Below, piece by piece: positions 1 through 5,486 of a stretch of 5,486 bases of DNA. The stretch is from Pseudanabaenales cyanobacterium. GTDB lineage: Bacteria; Cyanobacteriota; Cyanobacteriia; Phormidesmidales; Phormidesmidaceae. The notes under the pieces are model-generated. The model did no database searches, was not told the DNA's origin, and saw only the letters and a program-made list of their open reading frames with translations. A program made the position numbers and the translations under genes. The DNA is taken from contig JAKSDM010001545.1 in the NCBI GenBank assembly GCA_022360135.1, forward strand, positions 1 through 5,486. Direction: 5' to 3'. Position 1 is the first letter of the stretch. Each line of letters opens with the position of its first letter.

Positions 1-2146
1 AGATACTCTCTAACTTACTAGTCGGGATACCTTGGCCTTGGTCTTTAACTTGAAACGTGATATAGGGGGTGGGGTGTATATAGGATGTGGGGGGTGGGGG
101 GTGGGGCGGGGGGATTTTGAATTTTGGATTTATAGCTCTAGGGGCAATAGCCTTAGTCCCCAGTTCCGCTGTCAACCAAACCATTCCCCCAGGCTGGGAA
201 AACTTAATCGCATTACTAAGCAGATTGGTCAGAGTTTGGACAATGGAGTCGGGGTCAGCCATGAGGGCAATGGAGACAGGCGTAGTGGAGAGGCTAATCT
301 CATGTTGTTGGGCCATTCCCTGCATTCCCTCTGTGGCTTGCATCATTAAGTCAGAGGCATTGCAAACTCGTTTGTCCATCGCTACTTTGCCTGACTCAAT
401 GCGCTGTAAGTCTAGAACATCATTCACTAAACGCACCAGGCGGTCAGTGTTTTCGTCGGCAATTTCGAGCATTTGCTGACCCTCGTTAGAGAGCGCGCCG
501 AGTCGTCCGGTGGCGAGCAGTTTCAGGGAGCCATGGATTGAGGTGAGGGGGGTGCGCAATTCGTGGCTGATGACGGAAACAAACTCGTCTTTCATCCGTT
601 CAATTGCTTTGCGATCGCTAATATCGCTGACCAGTGTAAAAACCCCCTTAACGTCCTGGTTTTCTCCCACATGTGGGATATAAGTGACGTTGACATCGCG
701 CAGGCGGCCATCTTGATGATCGCTCTGGATTTCATAGGTCACCTTCTGGCCAGACAAAGCGGTCTCAATGTGGGCTTGAATCTTCTCATAGAAAGCATCC
801 CCAACTAGATCTCGAATGCAGCGTCCCTGAATATCTGCGAGCGATTTGCCGTACCAGTCTTCATAGGCCCGATTGATGAAGCGATAGCGCTGCTGATTAT
901 CCACGTAGGCAATCAGGACGGGCAGGGCGTCGGTGGTTAGGCGGAGTTGCTCCTCACTTTGCCGGAGAGCGGTTTCTGCCCGCTTCCGGTCGTTGATTTC
1001 CTGTTGCAGTTGTTGGTTTGCGGTGGTCAGTTCAGCCGTACGCTCGGCAACCAACATCTCCAGGTTGCCGAGTAATTGGGATTGGGAGATGGCAAGGCCA
1101 ATTTGGTCAGATAACTGTTGTGAAAGTTCAATCTCAAAGTCATCCCATTGCCGAGGCGTTTTGCACTGCTGGGCGATCAAAAGGCCCCAAAGCTGACTTT
1201 GCACCAGAATCGGAGTCACCAAAGCCGCCTTAATGGCGTATTGTCGCTGTAGTTCTGCGTCAAAGGGCTCCAAGATGGATTGATTGAGGTCTGCGATCGC
1301 ACAAATGATTCCCTGCCGATATTGGGCCAGGTAATCGGGGTGAAACCCAAAGCGAGGAATAGTTTGGCCCAACATGCTCGGCCAATCAGGCAGAACCGCT
1401 TCCTCAACCACAGATCCCGATTCATCTGAATGAAGCTGTACGATCAACACCCGATCGGCCTGAAACAGATTTTGAACTTCCGCCACAGCGGTCTGCAAAA
1501 TTTCCGTCAGCTGTAAGGACTGGCGGATTTTCTGGGTGACTTCGGCCAGGAGTTGCGATCGCTGATACTGACGTTGCAATTCAATTTCCGCCCGCTTTCG
1601 CTCGGTGATATCCCGACCTACAGACTGATATTCAACCAAGCGCCCCTGCTGATCAAAAATTACCCGATCGCTCCACTGCTGCCAGCGGATCTCACCATTA
1701 GGCCGGATGATCCGGTGTTCAATAGTTCCCACTGGATGGTCTCGACTCAGAGACGTAATCAAGTTCTCAATCTGGATCCAATCTTCCTCCGGAATCAATG
1801 GCATGAAGCCATGCCCGATAAGTTCCTCGGGTTGTTTGTCAAAATAGCGGCAGTAGGCGTCATTAACAAATGTGAGCGTTCCCTCTGGTTTATACCGGCA
1901 AATAAGTTCGGTTTGATCTTCAACAATAGCCCGATAGTGAGCTTCACTAGCCTGGATTGCTAGCAGCCAACGCGCTTCACTTTTCCGCAGCGCCGCTTCT
2001 GCCTGTTGACGTTTATCAAGTTCCCGTTCGAGTTCGCCGATTCTCTGCCCGAGTTGGGTGTTGATGGCCAGAAGGTCAGCTATTCGTTCCTGAACTGGCT
2101 GTTCCAACGCCTGATCTAAATGAGACGATTGTTTGTCGGACTCCAT
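1..2146 (-). CDS. Multi-sensor histidine kinase (PAS-GAF-PAS-HisKA-HATPase), C-terminus beyond the window
   Basis: Reads open for 715 codons from ATG 2146-2144 to the left edge. By its motifs it is a sensor kinase that autophosphorylates a histidine and passes the phosphate to a response regulator. Layout by residue: coiled coil about 15-60; PAS about 62-187, ending VGRDITERKRAE; GAF about 197-352; second coiled coil 355-395; PAS about 396-515, ending VSDISDRKAIE; HisKA with H-box SHELRTPLT, phosphoacceptor His528; N-box with Asn641 and Asn645 (NLLSNAIKF); G1 box DQGQGIP at 702-708. The rest of the ATPase domain (F and G2 boxes) and any receiver domain lie outside. No transmembrane segment or signal peptide is visible, so it is probably cytosolic. 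The GAF resembles cyanobacteriochrome GAFs but has Phe295-Asp296 where these have Cys-His. Residues about 664-694 are an unusual proline-rich insert. An AAGGAGG ribosome site fixes the start. The input signal and partner regulator are unknown. Confidence 0.93.
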   Translation of the reverse strand, partial: MESDKQSSHLDQALEQPVQERIADLLAINTQLGQRIGELERELDKRQQAEAALRKSEARWLLAIQASEAHYRAIVEDQTELICRYKPEGTLTFVNDAYCRYFDKQPEELIGHGFMPLIPEEDWIQIENLITSLSRDHPVGTIEHRIIRPNGEIRWQQWSDRVIFDQQGRLVEYQSVGRDITERKRAEIELQRQYQRSQLLAEVTQKIRQSLQLTEILQTAVAEVQNLFQADRVLIVQLHSDESGSVVEEAVLPDWPSMLGQTIPRFGFHPDYLAQYRQGIICAIADLNQSILEPFDAELQRQYAIKAALVTPILVQSQLWGLLIAQQCKTPRQWDDFEIELSQQLSDQIGLAISQSQLLGNLEMLVAERTAELTTANQQLQQEINDRKRAETALRQSEEQLRLTTDALPVLIAYVDNQQRYRFINRAYEDWYGKSLADIQGRCIRDLVGDAFYEKIQAHIETALSGQKVTYEIQSDHQDGRLRDVNVTYIPHVGENQDVKGVFTLVSDISDRKAIERMKDEFVSVISHELRTPLTSIHGSLKLLATGRLGALSNEGQQMLEIADENTDRLVRLVNDVLDLQRIESGKVAMDKRVCNASDLMMQATEGMQGMAQQHEISLSTTPVSIALMADPDSIVQTLTNLLSNAIKFSQPGGMVWLTAELGTKAIAPRAINPKFKIPPPHPPPPTSYIHPTPYITFQVKDQGQGIPTSKLESI
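65..113. repeat. G-rich heptamer repeat inside the kinase ATPase domain; G-quadruplex candidate
   Basis: The plus strand is almost pure G with single T or C interruptions. At 89-113 the G-runs are 6, 6, 4 and 6 long, each separated by one base, and GGGGGGT is repeated with a period of 7. At 65-78 are GGGGGTG and GGGTGTA-like units. The same type of heptamer occurs in the spacer at 2479-2499. Read on the minus strand, this tract stays in frame and encodes a proline-rich stretch (about residues 678-694) between the strand VWLTAEL and the strand ITFQVKD of the ATPase domain. Short tandem heptamers are known in cyanobacterial genomes, mostly between genes; here one lies inside a coding region. 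Four G-runs with one-base loops meet the usual G-quadruplex rule; the G strand is the transcription template. Confidence 0.8.
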
Positions 2147-2155
2147 CAATGACGG

Positions 2156-2162
2156 CCTCCTT
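2156..2162 (-). promoter_or_regulatory. Ribosome binding site of the histidine kinase gene
   Basis: AAGGAGG on the minus strand is a full match to the anti-Shine-Dalgarno sequence, nine bases before ATG 2146. It selects this start over any downstream methionine. It is much stronger than many cyanobacterial ribosome sites, which suggests efficient translation once the mRNA is made. Confidence 0.8.
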
Positions 2163-2258
2163 GATTCCCTCCAACATCGCATTCTCGCCAAGTATGCAAG
2201 AATACGCACAATGTGCCCCGCTAATAGGTTGGCTCACAATAGGCCTCTGCCCTATCCT

Positions 2259-2315
2259 AAAAAATCAATGGGTGTTTCAGAGAGAGCCTCGCTCAGAGCT
2301 TGAAAGTCATTGATT
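2259..2315 (-). terminator. Long hairpin with U-tract: putative terminator or kinase leader attenuator
   Basis: Outer arms AATCAATG (2263-2270) and CATTGATT (2308-2315) are exactly complementary. A second pair, TTTCA (2275-2279) and TGAAA (2301-2305), is nested inside, and GAGC/GCTC can close an inner 3-base loop near 2284-2294. On the minus strand the structure is followed by six consecutive T, the first two inside the stem, as in a factor-independent terminator. The outer stem is AT-rich, so it may be weak. It sits about 230 bases after the DUF1822 stop and 110 bases before the kinase start. It could end the upstream operon or act in the kinase 5' leader. Confidence 0.4.
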
Positions 2316-2374
2316 AGCAGGTGTTTTGCCTATTTGATAAACAAAAATTCCCTGAAATCTCGAAAGCGTCTTTC

Positions 2375-2458
2375 TTAATGTTTCTTGATTTTAATTTGCA
2401 AAGCTTTAGTATTGGGCTCGATGGCTTTGCGATCGCTAATTATATCGATGATCACGGA
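2375..2458 (-). pseudogene. Short reading frame resembling a PAS/PAC domain tail, possible kinase gene remnant
   Basis: Between in-frame TGA (2461-2459) and TAA (2377-2375), the minus strand encodes 27 residues containing ISDRKAIE. These eight residues are identical to residues 509-516 of the adjacent kinase, where they end its second PAS domain. There is no start codon, ribosome site or rest of a domain. It could be a relic of a duplicated or decayed sensor gene, or chance aided by the HIP1 octamer, which encodes the SDR part in this frame. The claim is weak. Confidence 0.2.
2429..2436. repeat. HIP1 octamer in the spacer (one of seven in the window)
   Basis: GCGATCGC, the highly iterated palindrome typical of many cyanobacterial genomes. 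The other copies, all inside coding regions, begin at 611, 1293, 1555, 3112, 3294 and 5213. This is the only intergenic copy. The density, about one per 780 bases, is the main taxonomic clue. Confidence 0.95.
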
Positions 2459-2466
2459 TCATCGAT
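2444..2466. repeat. Perfect 10-bp inverted repeat with 3-base loop
   Basis: Arms ATCGATGATC (2444-2453) and GATCATCGAT (2457-2466) flank ACG. Neither side is followed by a T-tract, so a classical terminator is unlikely. The near-perfect dyad could be a protein-binding operator, an RNA hairpin stabilising the 3' end of the DUF1822 mRNA about 80 bases after its stop, or a mobile palindromic repeat. It adjoins the HIP1 octamer on one side and the heptamer repeat on the other. Confidence 0.7.
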
Positions 2467-2478
2467 TGAGTAAAGGCA

Positions 2479-2499
2479 GGGTATAGGGTGTAGGGTGCA
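2479..2499. repeat. Three tandem GGGTRYA heptamers
   Basis: GGGTATA, GGGTGTA and GGGTGCA follow each other directly. This matches the style of short tandemly repeated heptanucleotides in filamentous cyanobacteria. The copy number is low. It matters mainly because a G-richer relative lies in frame within the kinase gene at 65-113. Confidence 0.6.
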
Positions 2500-2545
2500 G
2501 AGCGTAGTCCATGAAAATGAAAATCGCTATACTTTGTATACTGCA

Positions 2546-3871
2546 TTAAATGGGGTCAGCCTCAAACCTATAGGGAGATAAAGTCAACGCCTGTCCCTCG
2601 GGTAAAACAATTGTGGCAACAAGCTTTTCGCCTTGTCTAGCTTCTATCCGGGCATAGAGCACCTCAGTATCTAACTCCGATTTCTCTTCACATAAGGTGT
2701 GGGTTAGATTCGCCACACATAGTATGAGTCCATCCGGTAGTGGGTTGCCCATTTGAGTGCCCAGAATTAACAGTAAGACCCATTGCGGGGCCGAGGCTGA
2801 TGTAACCAATGTCCAGGTGGCCGCGCACACTCGAAAAAGTTCCCCTTCCCATTCAATATCTTGATACATGGGACTCAGTCGGGAAGGGATGTCCATCCCT
2901 TGATATCTGAGGTCCTCTATAGCGGCTTTGAATTTATCCAGCGATCGAAACTCAAACGCTCCAGACGTCAGCATTTGGGGGGAGAACCAACCAAGGCTTT
3001 GGGCCAATTCATCCAGCTCATCCCGTATCCACTGTGCTGTGTTAATCGCTTGTTGGGTTAGCAGGGTAAAGACTTCGATGATGCGAATGCGAAGGGAGGG
3101 CGGTTTCTCTGGCGATCGCCGCCATTGATACAGCAACTCCAGTAGTTCAGGACTTTGGAGCAGCATAGAGCCTTGTTCCCAGGTCAAACTGCGCCAAAAA
3201 TTTTGATCAGGAGACTGCCGCCAGTGACTAAGCAGATGGTTTAAATCAGCTTGAGTTAGAGAGGATATGGCGGGCGGCTTGCCAGTAGGAAGGGCGATCG
3301 CAGAGGGATGTAATGTCTGCAAATGAAGTAACAGGTGATTGGGCTCCGCATCAAACAAATCAAGCGGAAATGGGTAATTCCAGTCTCGATCCGCCTGCAA
3401 ATCAACCGTCTGCCGATGGGCGATCAATTGGTCGTATCGCCCATAGCCTCGAATCAATGCCTGACTTTGTTCTTCTTGCACCTCAATCACAATGTAGAAA
3501 TGGGCGGCGAACTCGGGTAAGTCTATCGCCGCCCTTGGCACCATGATTATTTCATCCAACAAGTGCTCAGTCGCCACTAAACAAACTTTGAACTGAGCGA
3601 TCCTGAGATTGCAGACAATTTCTAGCACATTGGCATAGTAAGGGTATAAGAGGGAGCAGCCGTCCTGATTTATATCGATGTCTCCACTTTGTTCTCTGAC
3701 CCACTGAGTAAACCCGAGAAGCGCCAGGGTATTTAGATAGGTCCGCCATTGCTGAGTTTCACCTACAATCGGGTCACTTATCTGAGTGGCTTGCTCAAAG
3801 CGTCCCAACTCTAAGCAAATAAACTCGGGTTGCAGGAGCCTCAGATCGGTTTCATAGGTAGAACTCAGCAT
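2546..3871 (-). CDS. DUF1822 family protein
   Basis: 441 residues, function unknown. I recognise the DUF1822 family of cyanobacteria from the N-terminal pattern FEQATQIS, QQWRTYLNTLALLGF (about 40-54), the NQDGCSLL turn (68-75), the core IDLPEFAAHFYIVIEVQEE (about 116-134), then RYDQL and PNHLLLHL (177-184), and a C-terminal strand-rich part with PLPDGLILCVANLTH and LSPYRFEA. There is no signal peptide, membrane helix or catalytic motif that I can name. The start is ATG 3871: it has AAGGAG eight bases upstream, and the family-like sequence begins there. An upstream in-frame ATG at 3997 would add 42 residues rich in arginine that overlap the preceding gene; this is unlikely. It lies four bases after the sigma-like gene and is co-transcribed. 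From memory, DUF1822 genes often follow such sigma-like genes, which suggests a partner or regulator role, but that is inference. Confidence 0.85.
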   Translation of the reverse strand: MLSSTYETDLRLLQPEFICLELGRFEQATQISDPIVGETQQWRTYLNTLALLGFTQWVREQSGDIDINQDGCSLLYPYYANVLEIVCNLRIAQFKVCLVATEHLLDEIIMVPRAAIDLPEFAAHFYIVIEVQEEQSQALIRGYGRYDQLIAHRQTVDLQADRDWNYPFPLDLFDAEPNHLLLHLQTLHPSAIALPTGKPPAISSLTQADLNHLLSHWRQSPDQNFWRSLTWEQGSMLLQSPELLELLYQWRRSPEKPPSLRIRIIEVFTLLTQQAINTAQWIRDELDELAQSLGWFSPQMLTSGAFEFRSLDKFKAAIEDLRYQGMDIPSRLSPMYQDIEWEGELFRVCAATWTLVTSASAPQWVLLLILGTQMGNPLPDGLILCVANLTHTLCEEKSELDTEVLYARIEARQGEKLVATIVLPEGQALTLSPYRFEADPI

Positions 3872-3875
3872 CTTT

Positions 3876-5357
3876 CTAACTCCTTCTGTGCTGCAAAATA
3901 TAATGGCGCAATCGTTGGGCGTACATACTTTCCAGGGAACGATTCTTCGACGTGCGAATCTCCGCCGCCGCCGCTTGAAAAACTTCTGTATCAACAAAAA
4001 GCTCCAGCTGATGCATTAAATTGCTGGAGTAGTCGGGATCCGTTGACAGCCGAGTTGAATCTAAATCATCAACCTGGGCTGAGAGGGCCTGCCAAAATTT
4101 AGCCACTGTGCGAAGCCGCACTTGGCTAAGCAGGGTCTTTAGATTGAGAACCCGACTGACTTGGGTTTGATTGGTCATACCCAATACAGGCGCAATTTCT
4201 CCTTGGGACCTTCCCTGACAGTAGATCAACCGTAAGGCGGGGATCACTTTTGAGGCAAGCGAGGCATAGTTTCGACGCTGACTCAGGTTATAAATATGCT
4301 CCTCTAGACCTTGTTCAATCCCCCAATCTAAACAAATCACCAGTTGCTCACGACAGAAGGTTTTCAGTTCCTGCAGAGCAACCTGATCAAGGGTATTTAT
4401 CGCCTTGAGATCGGGTAATTCCCGATACCCTTCGGTGTCTGGGTTGGCTCCCTCCAAGGGTTCGGTTAAGGGAGCGCCGCTCCGATGCCAGATATCATAC
4501 TGACGCAGTAGTTTTGCAATTCGTCTCAACTCATGGTTCAACTGCTCTAGAGAGTGTATAGTTAGCCCCTTCTCCTGCAGCCAATGGCTCATTTCCTCTA
4601 ATTGGGCAGGGGATGGATCAAAGCATCGTTTTCCCCGGTTGCGAGATTGGCGGCGTCTGTCTCGACGATAGACCGCATGAAAAGCTTGAATGAGGGTGCG
4701 ATCTCGTGGCGGGAATTTCTCGATAACATTTGCTCCAACCCGGTTTAGCAGCGCCCAGTCGCTAAGGGTACAAAATCCCTGTTCGGATAAAAAATCCTTC
4801 AGGTCTTTATTCTGTCGAGTTTGGTAATACACCCACTGATCCAAACTAGCCTCTAGTTGAGCATGCGGATTAAATTTCTGTAACACCTCAACTGTGAATA
4901 ACTGATATTCTATACTCTGGATTTCGCCTTCTTCAGTTAGAATTCCTTGAACTTCTCCATTCCGGTCCAAGATAATTTGCAGACTACCATCGTCGTTGAG
5001 GACGTAGGGGAGTAAATCCCGATAGGTAAATTGACCTGTGCCGTAAAACAAGTTCGCCAGTTTCTTACAGGCCCGCAGAATTGAGTAAGACACATAGCAA
5101 CGAAGGCATAGTCCAGCTTTGGCCAGACTTGACAACTCAGCTGAGGATACCTTGTGACGAAATTGAGCATGCAGAGAGAACTGGATAGCCCGATGCTGTT
5201 GCGCTGAGGGCTGCGATCGCACCTCTGATTCTGACAGCTGAGGAAATTTTGTCTGGAAGAACGCAGCTGCTAGCGGCAATACCTTTTGCTTATAACCATA
5301 TCCATCACTACCCGGGTCAATTCTTAGAATTTCCCAGTATTTTGATAGAGGACCCAT
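3876..5357 (-). CDS. Divergent sigma-70-like protein, cyanobacterial, DUF1822 partner
   Basis: 493 residues from ATG 5357; probably a DNA-binding transcription factor. The N-terminal part has a CLRCYVS motif with Cys84 and Cys87. Residues about 100-190 resemble sigma region 2: FTYRDLLPYVL, then VEVLQKFNPHAQLEASLDQWVYYQTRQ, comparable to the 'L..FDP.....F.TYA...I...I' pattern, but split by an acidic insert about 121-150. A basic linker (RRDRRRQSRNRGKR, 231-244) follows. Residues about 373-420 fit a region-4 helix-turn-helix: ALRLIYCQGRSQGEIAPVLG, then NQTQVSRVLNL. The residues for core polymerase and -10 recognition are poorly conserved to the eye, so it may be a sigma factor, an anti-sigma-like decoy or an ordinary activator. 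Start choice: a GTG at 5369 adds four residues, but the AAGGTG at 5372-5367 is well placed for ATG 5357. It is the first gene of a two-gene operon with DUF1822. Confidence 0.65.
   Translation of the reverse strand: MGPLSKYWEILRIDPGSDGYGYKQKVLPLAAAFFQTKFPQLSESEVRSQPSAQQHRAIQFSLHAQFRHKVSSAELSSLAKAGLCLRCYVSYSILRACKKLANLFYGTGQFTYRDLLPYVLNDDGSLQIILDRNGEVQGILTEEGEIQSIEYQLFTVEVLQKFNPHAQLEASLDQWVYYQTRQNKDLKDFLSEQGFCTLSDWALLNRVGANVIEKFPPRDRTLIQAFHAVYRRDRRRQSRNRGKRCFDPSPAQLEEMSHWLQEKGLTIHSLEQLNHELRRIAKLLRQYDIWHRSGAPLTEPLEGANPDTEGYRELPDLKAINTLDQVALQELKTFCREQLVICLDWGIEQGLEEHIYNLSQRRNYASLASKVIPALRLIYCQGRSQGEIAPVLGMTNQTQVSRVLNLKTLLSQVRLRTVAKFWQALSAQVDDLDSTRLSTDPDYSSNLMHQLELFVDTEVFQAAAAEIRTSKNRSLESMYAQRLRHYILQHRRS
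3880..3885 (-). promoter_or_regulatory. Ribosome binding site of the DUF1822 gene, inside the end of the upstream gene
   Basis: AAGGAG lies eight bases before ATG 3871 and is formed by the final AGA AGG AGT codons of the sigma-like gene, whose TAG stop is 3878-3876. Ribosomes finishing the first gene can re-initiate here, so the two products are probably made in step. It also settles the DUF1822 start. Confidence 0.75.
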
Positions 5358-5486
5358 GATTCCACTCACCTTCAGCGAAACTATTTTCCCAGAGTCGCCC
5401 TTTTGCTCGTAGTACCCTAAAGGGTGATTTTGGGTTATCAGATAATGAAATGTGAGAAATCTGCAACAATCGCCAAAGCTCTTTTG
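5358..5486 (-). promoter_or_regulatory. Upstream control region of the sigma-like/DUF1822 operon
   Basis: No coding sequence was found in these 129 bases. On the minus strand TTGTTG, 16 bases, CATTAT (near 5462 to 5436) is a possible but weak -35/-10 pair. Downstream of it are a 12-base dyad and the weak ribosome site AAGGTG nine bases before ATG 5357. The weak ribosome site contrasts with the strong one of the second gene, so DUF1822 may be made in excess. Confidence 0.35.
5414..5425. promoter_or_regulatory. Dyad ACCCT-AA-AGGGT in the operon leader
   Basis: Perfect 5-bp arms around a two-base centre, roughly 56 bases before the start codon and about 10 bases downstream of the weak -10 candidate. 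The position suits an operator or a small leader hairpin. There is no second copy in the window to support a regulator-binding site. Confidence 0.3.

Larger units (their letters stand above)
2147..2545. other. Spacer between the DUF1822 gene and the kinase gene
   Basis: No gene on either strand spans this 400-base, rather AT-rich stretch. It must hold the 3' end of the upstream operon and the control region of the kinase. From right to left it contains a GGGTGTA-type heptamer repeat, a perfect inverted repeat, a HIP1 octamer, a short PAS/PAC-like reading frame, a long hairpin with U-tract and the kinase ribosome site. There are also small palindromes, such as GCACAATGTGC near 2207 and ATAGG/CCTAT arms near 2240-2255. 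A convincing -35/-10 pair for the kinase was not found; a weak one (TTTATC, 17 bases, GCTAAT, with the -10 at 2313-2318 on the minus strand) overlaps the hairpin arm. Confidence 0.7.

Noticed and set aside
65..113. Sequencing or assembly error in the G-rich tract of the kinase
   Set aside because: The frame is intact on both sides and continues into the G1 box, so an error would have to preserve the frame. It cannot be fully excluded without reads.
32..1963. Plus-strand reading frames of 71 to 136 codons across the left third
   Set aside because: They lie antisense to the kinase, whose frame shows conserved PAS, GAF and HisKA motifs. None has a recognisable domain or ribosome site.
2528..2545. 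TATAC-TTT-GTATA hairpin just after the DUF1822 stop, considered as a terminator
   Set aside because: The stem is only five AT-rich pairs and no U-tract follows, so it is too weak to call.
3872..3997. Extended N-terminus of the DUF1822 protein with an arginine-rich run (FFKRRRRRFARRR)
   Set aside because: It overlaps the end of the sigma-like gene in another frame, where the same bases encode the AAAAEIR stretch, and it has no good ribosome site. The ATG at 3871 has a well-placed AAGGAG.
2861..4102. Plus-strand reading frames opposite the DUF1822 and sigma-like genes
   Set aside because: They are antisense shadows with low-complexity or unrecognisable products.
1..5486. CRISPR array, tRNA, rRNA, transposase or phage genes
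   Set aside because: No regularly spaced repeats, cloverleaf, rRNA signature or transposase motif was seen on either strand.

Overview
The window looks like chromosomal DNA of a cyanobacterium, probably a filamentous one. It carries seven exact copies of the HIP1 octamer GCGATCGC in 5.5 kb, where chance predicts about one per 65 kb. It also has GGGTGTA-type heptamer repeats and a DUF1822 gene, a family I know only from cyanobacteria. The species cannot be named from this sequence.

All three real genes lie on the minus strand, so the order of transcription is right to left. First (5357 to 3876) is a 493-residue protein with a sigma-70-like layout: a region-2-like block, a region-4-like helix-turn-helix and a CxxC motif. 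Four bases later comes a 441-residue DUF1822 protein (3871 to 2546), whose Shine-Dalgarno sequence sits in the last codons of the first gene. These two form an operon, probably translationally coupled.

A 400-base spacer follows (2147-2545). It holds a heptamer repeat, a perfect 10-bp inverted repeat, a short reading frame resembling the end of a PAS/PAC domain, a long hairpin followed by a U-tract on the minus strand, and a strong ribosome binding site.

The last gene (2146 to the left edge, cut off) encodes a soluble sensor histidine kinase: coiled coil, PAS, GAF, PAS, HisKA and the first part of the ATPase domain. Its GAF domain resembles bilin-binding cyanobacteriochrome GAF domains but lacks the chromophore Cys-His pair. 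Its ATPase domain contains an in-frame proline-rich segment encoded by a G-rich heptamer repeat, which is the most unusual object in the window.

Together the window suggests a regulatory locus: a sigma-like/DUF1822 pair of unknown target beside a multi-sensor kinase. Nothing in the sequence proves that the pair and the kinase work together; the putative terminator between them argues for separate units. No RNA genes, CRISPR array, transposase or attachment sites were seen.
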